A stretch of 64,000 nucleotides of DNA. Source: JAGPUQ01 sp050250395 (GTDB lineage Bacteria; Pseudomonadota; Gammaproteobacteria; Pseudomonadales; Porticoccaceae). The stretch is taken from positions 40,703-104,702 of the forward strand of contig JBFWOQ010000006.1 of the NCBI GenBank assembly GCA_050250395.1. Direction: 5' to 3'. Position 1 is the first letter of the stretch. Every line of letters begins with the position of its first letter. This document shows, one piece after another, positions 24,633 to 33,914 of the stretch. Both the position numbers and the translations under genes were made by a program. The notes below the pieces were generated by a model. The model worked only from the letters and a program-made list of their open reading frames with translations. It made no database searches and was not told the origin of the DNA.

Positions 24633-25973
24633 ATGTCCATGTCCGAAATGACCCCCCGCGAAATCGTCCACGAACTGGACCGCCACATCGTCGGCCAGGG
24701 CACCGCCAAGCGCGCCGTCGCCATCGCGCTGCGCAACCGCTGGCGGCGCATGCAGGTGAATGCCGAGCTGCGCGCCGAGATCACGCCCAAGAACATCCTG
24801 ATGATCGGCCCCACCGGCGTCGGCAAGACCGAGATCGCGCGGCGGCTGGCCAAGCTCGCCAACGCCCCTTTCATCAAGGTCGAAGCCACCAAGTTCACCG
24901 AGGTGGGCTATGTGGGCCGGGATGTGGAATCCATCGTGCGCGACCTCGCGGAAACCGCCGTGAAGCTGCTGCGCGAACAGGAGATGGTCCGAGTCGAGCC
25001 GCGCGCCCGCGACGCCGCCGAGGAACGCATTCTCGACGCGCTGCTGACGCCGGCGCGCGATGCCGAACCCGCGGCCGCGGAGCCTCGGGATTCCGGTACC
25101 CGCCAGCTGTTTCGCAAGAAACTGCGCGAGGGCGATCTCGACGACCGCGAGATCGAAATCGAAGTGAGCGCCACGCCCGTGGGCGTCGAAATCATGGCGC
25201 CGCCCGGCATGGAAGAAATGACCAACCAATTGCAGGGCCTGTTCGCCAACATGGGTAGCGGGCGCACCAAGCGCCGCCGGCTCCCGGTCGCCAAGGCGCT
25301 CAGGCTGCTTACCGACGAGGAAGCCGGCAAGCTGGTCAACGACGACGACATCAAGGCCCGCGCGCTGGCCAACGCCGAGCAGAACGGCATCGTGTTCATC
25401 GACGAAATCGACAAGGTGGCACGGCGCGGCGAAGTCTCCGGCTCCGATGTATCGCGCGAGGGCGTGCAGCGCGATCTGCTGCCGCTGATCGAGGGCTGCA
25501 CCGTCTCCACCAAGTTCGGCATGATCCGCACCGACCACATCCTGTTCATCGCCTCCGGTGCGTTTCACTTTTCGAAACCCTCGGACCTGATCCCGGAACT
25601 CCAGGGCCGCCTGCCGATCCGCGTCGAACTCGAATCCCTCACCGCCGAGGATTTTGGCCGTATCCTCACCGAACCCCATGCGTCGCTCACCGAACAGTAC
25701 CGGGAGCTGCTGGCCACCGAAGGTCTCAACGTCGAATTCACCGCGGACGGCATCCGCCGTATCGCCGAGATCGCCTTCGAGGTCAACGAGCGCACCGAGA
25801 ATATCGGCGCGCGACGGCTCCACACGGTGATGGAACGCCTGGTCGAAGAGCTCTCGTTCGACGCGGGTGACCTGGCGTCGCAAAACGCCCACCCGATCAT
25901 CGACGCCACCTTTGTCGACGACCACCTCGCCGCCCTGGCACGCGACCAGGATCTGTCGCGCTTCATCCTGTGA
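24633..25973 (+). CDS. hslU: HslU, ATPase subunit of the HslVU protease
   Basis: AAA+ unfoldase that feeds substrates into HslV. The 446-residue protein has the N-terminal MSEMTPREIVHELDRHIVGQ, Walker A GPTGVGKT at 59-66, the pore loop GYVG (in FTEVGYVGRDVES), Walker B GIVFIDEID, and the C-terminal LARDQDLSRFIL tail that docks into HslV. An ATG two codons later (24639) would give exactly the E. coli-like N-terminus MSEMTPREIV and is a possible true start. It is the middle gene of hslV-hslU-DUF971. Confidence 0.97.
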   Translation: MSMSEMTPREIVHELDRHIVGQGTAKRAVAIALRNRWRRMQVNAELRAEITPKNILMIGPTGVGKTEIARRLAKLANAPFIKVEATKFTEVGYVGRDVESIVRDLAETAVKLLREQEMVRVEPRARDAAEERILDALLTPARDAEPAAAEPRDSGTRQLFRKKLREGDLDDREIEIEVSATPVGVEIMAPPGMEEMTNQLQGLFANMGSGRTKRRRLPVAKALRLLTDEEAGKLVNDDDIKARALANAEQNGIVFIDEIDKVARRGEVSGSDVSREGVQRDLLPLIEGCTVSTKFGMIRTDHILFIASGAFHFSKPSDLIPELQGRLPIRVELESLTAEDFGRILTEPHASLTEQYRELLATEGLNVEFTADGIRRIAEIAFEVNERTENIGARRLHTVMERLVEELSFDAGDLASQNAHPIIDATFVDDHLAALARDQDLSRFIL

Positions 25974-25998
25974 CCCGTATCGCCGGTACCCTGCCGTT

Positions 25999-26385
25999 AT
26001 GACTCCACAACGCGTACGTCTCGACAAAGCCACCGGCAGTCTCGAACTGCACTATGCCGACGGCGTCATCGCGCTGCTGTCCGGCGAGTACCTGCGCGTC
26101 CATTCGCCCAGCGCCGAAGTGCGCGGGCACGGCCCCGGCGAGGAAGTGCTCCAGTACGGCAAGAAGAACGTGAAGGTTGCGCATATCGAAGCGTCCGGCC
26201 ACTACGCCCTGCACCTGCATTTCGACGACGGCCATAACACCGGCATCTACAGCTGGGAATATCTGCGCCAGCTCTGGGACAACCGCGAACACACCTGGCA
26301 GGAATACCTGAACAAACTCCACCGTGCGGGCCGCAGCCGCGACCCGGAAGTTCAGGTGGTGCGGTTTGTTACACCGGGGGAATAA
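25999..26385 (+). CDS. DUF971 family protein
   Basis: A 128-residue protein of the DUF971 family, which is the small N-terminal domain of gamma-butyrobetaine hydroxylase occurring alone. Typical elements are ADGVIALLSGEYLRVHSPSAEVRGH near the N-terminus and HFDDGHNTGIYSWEYLRQL, with an EVLQYGKKNV strand between. The start is 25 bases after hslU. Proteins of this family are often encoded beside hslVU, which supports both the call and the operon. Function is not known. Confidence 0.9.
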   Translation: MTPQRVRLDKATGSLELHYADGVIALLSGEYLRVHSPSAEVRGHGPGEEVLQYGKKNVKVAHIEASGHYALHLHFDDGHNTGIYSWEYLRQLWDNREHTWQEYLNKLHRAGRSRDPEVQVVRFVTPGE

Positions 26386-26562
26386 GGTAGCTCTTCGCCC
26401 GACGCCATCGTGATTCGCGATACCGACCGCAGGGCAATCCGCACCTGCCAGCCAGCGATCCGCTTGGGTCCGCTCCAAAAATCACCGCTACAATGTCCCG
26501 CGCATGGAACGGCGATCCGCCGCTCCCGCACCGGCTGAGCCTTCGGTATCCCGCTATCCTGG

Positions 26563-26600
26563 GACCACCGCCCTGGAGCCACCGCCCTGGAACTACCGCC
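26563..26600. repeat. 14-bp tandem repeat directly before a start codon
   Basis: GACCACCGCCCTGG, AGCCACCGCCCTGG and a partial AACTACCGCC, running up to the ATG at 26601. It occupies the place of a ribosome-binding site, and no Shine-Dalgarno sequence is visible there. Confidence 0.7.
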
Positions 26601-28382
26601 ATGAATCGTACCGTTTCGATCACCGCTCCCACCACCGCTACCGTTGCCCGGATGGATGTGGTGATCGGTGCGGCGGTCAGCGCCGGCGAGACACTCGGTC
26701 TGCTGGTCACGGCGGCGGGCGAGCTGCCGGTGCGCAGCGCCGCCGCGGGAATCGTCAAGGATATTTACGTTGCCCTGGGCGACAGCGTGCCCGAGAACGG
26801 GCCGATTTGCGCGATCCGCCTGACTGGCAAGCGCCGGCCGGTGCGCCCCGCGCCACCGCCGGATCTCGCGGACAAACACGCACTGTTGCAACAGCAGCGC
26901 GCGCGCTTGCGCACCACGCTGGACGCCGGCCGCGCGACTGCCGTGGCCAAGCGCCGGGAACGCGGCTACCGTACCGCGCGGGAGAACCTCGCCGATCTGT
27001 GCGATACGGATTCGTTTCAGGAATACGGCCAGCTCGCGGTGGCCGCCCAGCGCCAGCGCCGCGACTTCGGCGATCTCGCGGTCAACACCGCCGCCGACGG
27101 CGTCATCACCGGGCTCGCCACCATCAACGCGGATCTGTTTACCGGCGACCAGGCGCGAGCGGTGGTCATCGTCAACGACTACACCGTGCTCGCCGGCACC
27201 CAGGGTTATTTCCATCACCGCAAGCTGGACCGCGCCATGGCACTCGCGCGTGAACTGCGCCTGCCGGTGGTGATGTACACCGAGGGCGGCGGCGGCCGAC
27301 CCGGCGACACCGATCAGGTCGCGGGCATGGATGTGACCACCTTTGCCCTGTGGGGCGCGCTCGCCAGCGTGGTGCCGCGCATCGCGGTCAACAACGGCTA
27401 CTGCTTCGCGGGCAACGCCGCGCTGTTCGGCTGCGCCGACATCACGGTGGCGACCCGCCAATCCTGGATCGGCATGGCCGGGCCGGCGATGATCGAGGGC
27501 GGCGGCATGGGCGTGTATCCGCCGACCGCCATCGGCCCTATCGAAGTGCAGACCGCCACCGGCGTCATCGACGTGCTGGCGGAGGACGAGCGCGACGCGA
27601 CGCCGCTCGCGCGGCAACTGCTGGGTTATTTCCAGGGGCCGATCGACGTCTGGCGCTGCGCCGACCAGCATCTGTTGTGGGAGCTGATGCCGGCGGATCG
27701 CCGCTATACCTACGATGTGCGCCGCATCGTCACCACGCTGGCGGACACCGACTCCTTCATCGAGATTCGCCCGCATTACGGCAAGACCGTCATCACCGGC
27801 CTGCTGCGCATCGAGGGCAAGCCCTTCGGGCTGATCTGCAACGACTGCCGCGTGCTCGGCGGCGCCATCGATACCCAGGGCGCGGCGAGCGCCGCGCGCT
27901 TTCTGAAACTCTGCGACGACTTCGCGCTGCCGGTACTGTCGCTGGTGGATACGCCGGGCTTCATGGTTGGCCCGGAGAGCGAAACCGAAGGCGCGGTGCG
28001 CATCATGGCCGACCTGTTCACCGCCGGCGCGCGTCTGCGCTCGCCGCTGGTGGCGATCTTCCTGCGCAAAGGCTACGGCCTCGGCGCCATTGCCATGACC
28101 GGCGGCAGTTTCTCCAGGCCGATCTATTCCGCCGCCTGGCCCACCGGCGAGTTCGGCGCCATGGGGCTCGAGGGCGCGGTGCATCTCGGTTTCAAGAAAG
28201 AACTTGACGCCGCCGCGAATGAGGCCGAGCGCGAGGCTTTGTTCGCCAGACTGATCGGCGCGCTCTACGACCGCGGCAAGGCCACGGAAGCCGCCACCCA
28301 TCTGGAAATCGACGCCGTGATCGAGCCGATGGATACGCGACAGGTGATCTTGCGGGCCGTGGGAGCGGCGCCGAAGAAATGA
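26601..28382 (+). CDS. Acyl-CoA carboxyltransferase fused to a degenerate biotinyl domain
   Basis: A 593-residue protein. Residues about 95-593 are a complete biotin-dependent carboxyltransferase (both halves of the crotonase-type fold), with GGGGRPGDTDQ, GVYPPTAIGPIEVQTATGVID, LVDTPGFMVGPESETEG and GYGLGAIAMTGG. This half moves CO2 from biotin to an acyl-CoA such as propionyl-CoA. Residues 5-70 look like a biotinyl/lipoyl domain (APTTATVARMDVVIG, AAAGIVKDIYVALGDSV), but where the family has MKM with the biotinylated Lys this chain has TAAGELPV, so it cannot carry biotin by the usual route. No biotin carboxylase gene is in the window. The start at 26601 is inside a tandem repeat and has no clear ribosome-binding site. 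Confidence 0.85.
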   Translation: MNRTVSITAPTTATVARMDVVIGAAVSAGETLGLLVTAAGELPVRSAAAGIVKDIYVALGDSVPENGPICAIRLTGKRRPVRPAPPPDLADKHALLQQQRARLRTTLDAGRATAVAKRRERGYRTARENLADLCDTDSFQEYGQLAVAAQRQRRDFGDLAVNTAADGVITGLATINADLFTGDQARAVVIVNDYTVLAGTQGYFHHRKLDRAMALARELRLPVVMYTEGGGGRPGDTDQVAGMDVTTFALWGALASVVPRIAVNNGYCFAGNAALFGCADITVATRQSWIGMAGPAMIEGGGMGVYPPTAIGPIEVQTATGVIDVLAEDERDATPLARQLLGYFQGPIDVWRCADQHLLWELMPADRRYTYDVRRIVTTLADTDSFIEIRPHYGKTVITGLLRIEGKPFGLICNDCRVLGGAIDTQGAASAARFLKLCDDFALPVLSLVDTPGFMVGPESETEGAVRIMADLFTAGARLRSPLVAIFLRKGYGLGAIAMTGGSFSRPIYSAAWPTGEFGAMGLEGAVHLGFKKELDAAANEAEREALFARLIGALYDRGKATEAATHLEIDAVIEPMDTRQVILRAVGAAPKK

Positions 28383-28453
28383 ATCGCATAAGGTCGCCGC
28401 GCTAACCTGCTCGGCGGACGAGCGTGCAGCGCTTGCGCGTCCGTCCTTGCGCA

Positions 28454-29101
28454 TCAATTCTTGCGCATCGGCCCTTTGCGCAATAACGCCACATTCCGCC
28501 CGGGAAATTCGCACTGCCAGCCGTGACGTTCGGCCAACTGCCGCAACGTCGTTTCGCGGTAGAACACCACATGGGTGGGATCGCGCGGGTAGTGCCAGTC
28601 GGCAAACCGGGTTGCGTCGGTTTGCAGCTCCGTCATCAGCGCGAGCCAGCCACCCGGCTTCAACAACGCATCGAGTTTTCTGAATTCCTCGGCGGGCCGG
28701 TGAAAATGTTCGATCACTTCCGTGCAGGCGATGAAATCGTAGGTGCGCGCCAGCACCTCCCGGTCGGGCCGAAAAAATGGATCGAACAGCGCGACTTCAT
28801 GGCCCGCCTCGCGCAGCATCGTCGCGAGTACCGGCCCCGGACCACAGCCGTAATCCAGCCCTTGACTCGCGAGTGTCAGACGCTCCAGCAACGGCTCGGC
28901 GAGACGGGCCAGAAACCGCCGGTAACCGGCATCCCCGGATTCGTTTCGGTGCAGACGATAGTGGGCGAGCTCGCGGTCCCGATCCGGTAACTGCGCCGGG
29001 TCGAGAAAGGTTGCCCGACAGGATTCACAGCACCAGTAGTCGCGCGCGCCAACAGACAGAAAAAAACCGACGCTTGGCGCCTCGCACACCGGGCAGCGCA
29101 T
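28454..29101 (-). CDS. SAM-dependent methyltransferase with N-terminal zinc ribbon
   Basis: A 215-residue class I methyltransferase. The N-terminus has two Cys pairs (CPVC and CCESC) forming a probable zinc ribbon. The SAM-binding motif LDYGCGPG stands near residue 85, followed by EVALFDPFF and the post-I region ACTEVIEHF, then a LKPGGWLALMTEL strand. Proteins of this type methylate small molecules or sugars, but no substrate can be named. It is convergent to the carboxyltransferase gene with about 70 bases between, in which TTGCGCATC occurs repeatedly. Confidence 0.88.
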   Translation of the reverse strand: MRCPVCEAPSVGFFLSVGARDYWCCESCRATFLDPAQLPDRDRELAHYRLHRNESGDAGYRRFLARLAEPLLERLTLASQGLDYGCGPGPVLATMLREAGHEVALFDPFFRPDREVLARTYDFIACTEVIEHFHRPAEEFRKLDALLKPGGWLALMTELQTDATRFADWHYPRDPTHVVFYRETTLRQLAERHGWQCEFPGRNVALLRKGPMRKN

Positions 29102-29137
29102 CAGGATGCGGTCGCGGCGCGGCTATCGCCTGCACGG

Positions 29138-29860
29138 TCAGTGCAGCAGGGTGCCGCCATCGCCGCAGCATTTCTTGTATTTCTTGCCACTGCCACAGGG
29201 GCATGGATCGTTGCGCTCGGCAACCGCCGCCTCGCGCACGAACGGCGAGCGGGTCGGTTGCGAAAACCCTGCCCCGCCGGTGCGCTGTGCCAGCCAATGG
29301 GCGTGAATCTCCGCCAGCGCCGGCACGATAGCGAGGACCCAGTGCTCGTGATCGTCTTCGCTTTCGACGACTTCCAGGCCCTCGTCGGTGCCCAGCAGCA
29401 TGAAGGGCGCGAACCAGTCCGGCTGAGCTTCCATCAACGCGGCCCAGCTTTCTTCATCGAACAAGGTGCCGAGCAGGAAACCCGAACACCATTCGGCGAC
29501 ACCCCAGGCGGGATCGAAGTAAAACAGCGGCTCGAAATCTTCCGCACTGTCCATGAACTGCCGCGCCAGAGTGTTGAAGTGACGCATCACCAGACCCGTC
29601 ACTTCGGTTGCCTCTTCGATGGTTTCGAATTGGGGCGAGACCTGCGCGTCCTCGATATCCCACACCCAGGGCAACCACTCGGACGGCATCACCAGCCTGG
29701 GGCCCACGATCAGCGCGGTCATGAAACCCTCCAGCATGGCGACATCCATGGCGGTGTCTTCCAGTCCGGGCGAGGCGAGGAATGCGTCGAGGGCGTTGAT
29801 CTCCCGTTCGCTCAGATCGACATCCAATCCGGCGAGGGGGTTACTCGGGTTCTTGACCAT
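29138..29860 (-). CDS. YecA/UPF0149 family protein with C-terminal SEC-C motif
   Basis: A 240-residue protein made of a helical YecA/UPF0149 domain (LDAFLASPGLEDTAMDVAMLEGFMTAL, PSEWLPWVWD) and a C-terminal SEC-C zinc motif, RNDPCPCGSGKKYKKCCG, like that at the end of SecA. SEC-C motifs bind zinc and help interaction with SecB or ribosomes in SecA; the role in YecA proteins is not well known. It shares its strand and a short gap with the methyltransferase gene after it. Confidence 0.92.
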   Translation of the reverse strand: MVKNPSNPLAGLDVDLSEREINALDAFLASPGLEDTAMDVAMLEGFMTALIVGPRLVMPSEWLPWVWDIEDAQVSPQFETIEEATEVTGLVMRHFNTLARQFMDSAEDFEPLFYFDPAWGVAEWCSGFLLGTLFDEESWAALMEAQPDWFAPFMLLGTDEGLEVVESEDDHEHWVLAIVPALAEIHAHWLAQRTGGAGFSQPTRSPFVREAAVAERNDPCPCGSGKKYKKCCGDGGTLLH

Positions 29861-29968
29861 GGCAGGGCCTTCTGAGATCGGTGGAATAGTGTCGTGGTGG
29901 GGTTTTCCGCTTACCGCGGCAGGACGAAAATCCTGCGTCCGCGCGCGATCCGGCGGCGGTCGGTCGCA

Positions 29969-30424
29969 TCACAGGTCGCTGAACCGCAGGGCATCGCGGG
30001 CGAGCCGATACTGCTCGTTACTCTCGATTTGCCGCAGGCTGCACGCCACCTCGCGAAGCTCATCGAGATCGGCGCGCTCCGCCACTTCCTGGTAAATTTC
30101 GCGCAGATATTCGTCCGTCGCCAACGCCGCAGCAACGACCTCCTCGACGTTGTTGATGTCCACGTCCCGAATCCGCTCCAGCACCGGGTGCGCATCCAGC
30201 TCCGGTGAGTATTGCAGCCAGGTATCCATGATTCCCCTGGCCGCACCGGCTTCATAGTCCTTGAGCGCTGCCGCCAGATGCCGCTCGTGGCGGTTGAGGT
30301 AGTCGAGCATCAGTTGCGCGCGTTCCGAGGTGGCGAGCTGCTCCAGCTCGGCGTACTGACGCGACAGCGCCTCGTGCAAGTGCCGTGAAAAATCGATGAT
30401 GTCCTTGATGGTCTTGAAGCGCAT
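29969..30424 (-). CDS. Helical protein of unknown function
   Basis: I do not recognise this 151-residue protein. It appears almost entirely alpha-helical and highly charged, with His/Glu-rich helices (HLHEALSRQYAELEQLA, NRHERHLAAALKDYE, DEYLREIYQEVAE). The pattern is reminiscent of ferritin-like four-helix bundles with His and Glu at helix positions, but a metal site cannot be proven. It lies between pepN and the yecA-like gene on the same strand. No signal or membrane segment is seen. Confidence 0.75.
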   Translation of the reverse strand: MRFKTIKDIIDFSRHLHEALSRQYAELEQLATSERAQLMLDYLNRHERHLAAALKDYEAGAARGIMDTWLQYSPELDAHPVLERIRDVDINNVEEVVAAALATDEYLREIYQEVAERADLDELREVACSLRQIESNEQYRLARDALRFSDL

Positions 30425-30510
30425 GGCTTTCGTCCTCGCAAGTTTGCATAACTGAAATCGATGTTCCGATTCCGATGGCTTTCAGTCGCAACCCGTACTT
30501 TTCCCGTCCA

Positions 30511-33168
30511 TCAGCGCAGCGCCTTGGACACGATTTCAAAACTGTCTTTCGACAGCTCGGGCACTGCCAGCACCCGTTCGAGCGCCGCGCGCATCGCATC
30601 TGCCCGCGCGTCGGGGTATTTGCGCCAGCGGGTGAGCGGGGTCAGCAGCCGCGCGGCGATCTGGGGATTCAGGGCATCGAGCACGAGCACCTGTTCCACC
30701 AGAAACACATAACCGGCGCCATCGGCGCGATGGAAGTTCACCGGGTTGCCCGCACTGAAGGCGCCGATCAGGGCGCGCACCTTGTTGGGATTGCGCAGAT
30801 CGAACGCGGGATGTTCCAGCAGCGCCCGTACCCGTTCGAGACCGCCCGGCAGGATGCACCAGGCCTGCATCTGGAACCACTGGTTGACCACCAGGGATTC
30901 GTTCCGCCAGCGCTCGTAATAGCGCCGCAGCCCCTCCCGCGCGTGGTCCTGCGCCCGTTGCGCCGGATTGTTGAGCAGCGACGTCAGCGCGGCATTGGTG
31001 TCGGTCATATTGTCGGCACGATCGAACTGATGCCAGGCGCGATCGATCAGTTCCGGCACATCCAGTTGCAACAGATAGGCAAGTGCGAGGTTGTGCAGGC
31101 TGCGCCGGGCGATCTGTTCGGCATTCGCACGATAGGGTTCCGCGCTGCGATGGGCGGCGTAGACCGCTTCGAATTCGGGCCGCAGCCGCTGCGCCAGCTC
31201 GCGGCGGGCAAACTGACGCGCCCGATGGATGGCTTCCACCGCGATGGTTTCGGCCAGCTCGCTCAGATAGGCCTCGCCGGGCAAGGTGAGAAGGTGGGCC
31301 ACCAGCGCCGGATCCAGCGATTCGTCGGTGAGCAGCTCACGATAGGCCTCGACCAGCCGGGCATCCAGCGCGAGCGGCCGCCCGGCCAGATCGTCCGCAA
31401 TCAACTCCTGCAAAATGCCCACCGCGAGCCGGTTGCCCGCCTCCCAGCGATTGAAGCCGTCGCTGTCGCGGCGCAGCAGTTGCGTCAGTTCCTCCCGGCC
31501 GTAATCGAAGGCGAGCTTGACCGGCGCCGAAAAGCCCCGCAGCAGCGAGGGGATCGGCGCTTCGCCGACGCGCTCGAATACCAGGCTCTGCGCGGATTCG
31601 GTCAATTCGAACACGATGTCGGTAGCGCCATCGGCGAGGCCGGGCACATGGAGCGGCAGGTCGCCATTGCGGCCCACCAGTCCGAGTCGGATGGGAATCT
31701 GGAACGGTGCCTTGTCGGCACCTTCCGGCGTCGGCGGACAGCTCTGGGTGAAATCGAGCCGGTAGCTTTGCGCGGCCCCATCGTAGTGACCTCGCACGGC
31801 GACGCGCGGCGTGCCCGCCTGGCGGTACCAGCCCATGAACTGGCTGAAATCGCGGCCGCTGGCAGCCGCCATGGCCGCCACGAAATCCTCGACGGTCACC
31901 GCGGCGCCGTCGTGACGCGCGAAATACAGATCGCAGCCACGGCGGAAGGTCTCCGGCCCGAGCAACGTGTGGATCATGCGCACCACTTCCGCGCCTTTTT
32001 CATAAATGGTCACGGTGTAGAAATTGGAAATTTCCTGGTAGGCATCGGGCCGCACCGGATGCGCGGTGGGGCTGGCATCCTCGGCGAACTGGGCGGTGCG
32101 CAGCAGGTTCACGTCCTCTACCCGCTTGATGGTGCGCGAACCCATGTCGGCGGAGAATTCGCTGTCGCGAAACACCGTGAAACCTTCTTTCAGGCTGAGC
32201 TGGAACCAGTCGCGACAGGTGACCCGGTTGCCGGACCAGTTGTGGAAATACTCGTGTGCCACCACCGCCTCGACGCGCTGGAAGCCCAGATCCGTGGTGG
32301 TCTCGGGGTGGGCCAACACGCAGGAAGTGTTGAAGATATTGAGCCCCTTGTTTTCCATGGCGCCCATGTTGAAATCGTCCACCGCTACGATCATGAAAAT
32401 ATCCAGATCGTATTCCCGCCCGTAGACGCGCTCGTCCCACGCCATCGCGTGCTTGAGCGAGGCCATGGCGTGGTCCAGCTTGTCGAGATCCTTGGGTTCC
32501 ACATAGATGCGCAGCATCACGCCGCGACCGCTCGCGGTGGTGAAGCTGTCCTCCATGCAGGCGAGATCCCCCGCCACCAGGGCGAACAGATAGGCGGGTT
32601 TCCGGAACGGGTCATGCCAGGTCGCCCAGTGGCGCCCACCCGGCGCGGCGCCCTCCGCGATCGGATTGCCGTTGGCGAGCAGCACCGGAAACGCGTCCCG
32701 ATCCGCCTCGATGGTGGTGGTGAATTCCGACAGCACATCCGGGCGGTCGAGATAAAACGTGATCTTGCGAAAACCTTCCGCCTCGCACTGGGTGCAGTAG
32801 AGGCCGCGCGACTGATAGAGCCCTTCCAGAGCAGTGTTGGCTTCCGGATGGATTGCCACCGTCGAACTGAGCTCGAACGCCGCCGGCACCTCGGGAATCA
32901 CCAGTTCGCCGTCCGCGTAGCCGTATTCCGCCGGAGCGAGGGCACGGCCATCGAGCGCCAACTCCCGCACCTGCAAGCCCTCGCCATGCAGGCGCAGCTC
33001 CCGCGCGCGGACCGGATGCTCGGGATTCGCGCGCAGCGCCAGGGTCGCGCGCACCAGGGTTTCCCCGGGACGGAGATCGAAGTGCAGCTCGGTGCGGTCG
33101 ATCAGGAAATCCGGCGCGCGGTAGTCGCGCAGACGGGTGACTCGGGCCTGGGCATCGCGCATCGCCAT
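30511..33168 (-). CDS. pepN: Aminopeptidase N (M1 family)
   Basis: A zinc aminopeptidase that trims N-terminal residues from cytoplasmic peptides. The 885-residue protein has the substrate-anchoring GAMEN loop (MGAMENKGLNIFN) and the zinc motif HEYFHNWSGNRVTCRDWFQLSLKEG, with HExxH and the downstream Glu. The catalytic Tyr region TIYEKGAEVVRMIH is also present. The ATG at 33168 is preferred since it has AGGAG five bases upstream and begins just before the family start RVTRLRDYRAPDF; the frame extends further but without similarity. It is divergent from the metal-efflux operon across 176 bases. Confidence 0.96.
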   Translation of the reverse strand: MAMRDAQARVTRLRDYRAPDFLIDRTELHFDLRPGETLVRATLALRANPEHPVRARELRLHGEGLQVRELALDGRALAPAEYGYADGELVIPEVPAAFELSSTVAIHPEANTALEGLYQSRGLYCTQCEAEGFRKITFYLDRPDVLSEFTTTIEADRDAFPVLLANGNPIAEGAAPGGRHWATWHDPFRKPAYLFALVAGDLACMEDSFTTASGRGVMLRIYVEPKDLDKLDHAMASLKHAMAWDERVYGREYDLDIFMIVAVDDFNMGAMENKGLNIFNTSCVLAHPETTTDLGFQRVEAVVAHEYFHNWSGNRVTCRDWFQLSLKEGFTVFRDSEFSADMGSRTIKRVEDVNLLRTAQFAEDASPTAHPVRPDAYQEISNFYTVTIYEKGAEVVRMIHTLLGPETFRRGCDLYFARHDGAAVTVEDFVAAMAAASGRDFSQFMGWYRQAGTPRVAVRGHYDGAAQSYRLDFTQSCPPTPEGADKAPFQIPIRLGLVGRNGDLPLHVPGLADGATDIVFELTESAQSLVFERVGEAPIPSLLRGFSAPVKLAFDYGREELTQLLRRDSDGFNRWEAGNRLAVGILQELIADDLAGRPLALDARLVEAYRELLTDESLDPALVAHLLTLPGEAYLSELAETIAVEAIHRARQFARRELAQRLRPEFEAVYAAHRSAEPYRANAEQIARRSLHNLALAYLLQLDVPELIDRAWHQFDRADNMTDTNAALTSLLNNPAQRAQDHAREGLRRYYERWRNESLVVNQWFQMQAWCILPGGLERVRALLEHPAFDLRNPNKVRALIGAFSAGNPVNFHRADGAGYVFLVEQVLVLDALNPQIAARLLTPLTRWRKYPDARADAMRAALERVLAVPELSKDSFEIVSKALR

Positions 33169-33344
33169 ATCGACTCCTGGGTGACTGCACCGGCGGCCCG
33201 CGCTCCGCAGCCGGATGTGAGGGAAGGATGGCGTACAGCGGGAATTGTCGGCCAGCGGTGGCACTGTGTCCACGGAGCTGTTTGCACAAGGCCGTTTACA
33301 CAGCGATGTGTCCATCGAACCGGCGGCTGTGCTATGTTAGCCCG

Positions 33345-33686
33345 ATGCGCGCCCTCCTGATCGCCCTGCTTTGTGTGGCCCTGCCTTTCACGGCGGGGGC
33401 GCGTACCCTGGATGCGATCAAGATACCCTGCCCCATGCAGCAGAATCAGGATATGGAACCCAGCGCGCAACGCGCGGCCGGCCCCTGCTGCAACGACGCG
33501 GACACCACGGCCAAGACCGGCAAGCCCTGCAAGGCCGGGCAGGAATGCCAGACTTCCCCCGCCGCGACATTATTGCCGCCGATCATGACGCCGGCGGCAA
33601 GCCTGTCTTCCCGGGTGGCGGCGATCGCGCCGATGACTCCCAGACTCCAGCCCGCCGGTATCTGGCGCCCACCAGCCCCGATCTGA
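33345..33686 (+). CDS. Small exported Cys-containing protein ahead of the metal-efflux operon
   Basis: A 113-residue protein with a clear signal peptide (MRALLIALLCVALPFTAGA, cleavage after AGA) and a mature part with Cys-Pro and Cys-Cys motifs: IPCPM, GPCCND, KPCKAGQEC, all within about 45 residues. The rest is Ala/Pro-rich. It is the first plus-strand gene before the CusC-CusB-CusA genes. A periplasmic metal-binding role is plausible for the Cys pattern and place but unproven. A TATGTT sequence a few bases before the start could be its -10 element. Confidence 0.75.
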   Translation: MRALLIALLCVALPFTAGARTLDAIKIPCPMQQNQDMEPSAQRAAGPCCNDADTTAKTGKPCKAGQECQTSPAATLLPPIMTPAASLSSRVAAIAPMTPRLQPAGIWRPPAPI

Positions 33687-33732
33687 CCCTCCTGCCGGTG
33701 CCGTTGCGGCCCGCGCCCCGGGGATGCTCTAA

Positions 33733-33821
33733 ATAACCGTCATGCCCGCGTAGGCGGGCATCCAGAACGCTTTGATACCCCTGGGTTCCCGCCTACGCGG
33801 GAACGACGATGAAGTGGTTAT
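33733..33821. repeat. Two-hairpin dispersed repeat
   Basis: An outer inverted repeat (ATAACC at 33733 with GGTTAT at 33816) encloses two perfect hairpins: ATGCCCGCGTAGGCGGGCAT (33742-33761) and GTTCCCGCCTACGCGGGAAC (33785-33804). The words CCCGCGTAGGCGGG and CCCGCCTACGCGGG are themselves inverted versions of each other. This is the pattern of the dispersed REP-like repeats of many proteobacteria. It lies between the small exported protein gene and cusC. Confidence 0.8.
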
Positions 33822-33914
33822 TCGTAGTGTCCCCCAAGCGCATTCAGGCCCCAGACGGCGGTTCGTGCGGTCGCGCGATTGCGCTGCCGCACTGCAAAGC
33901 TTCGGAGTCAACTC

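Noticed and set aside
28420..28490. Repeated TTGCGCATC words between the carboxyltransferase and methyltransferase genes, considered as a CRISPR or att site
   Set aside because: Only three short, irregularly spaced copies with no spacers, and part of the sequence is coding.
30475..33360. A 961-codon open frame antisense to pepN
   Set aside because: No recognisable domain; pepN on the other strand has complete M1 motifs.
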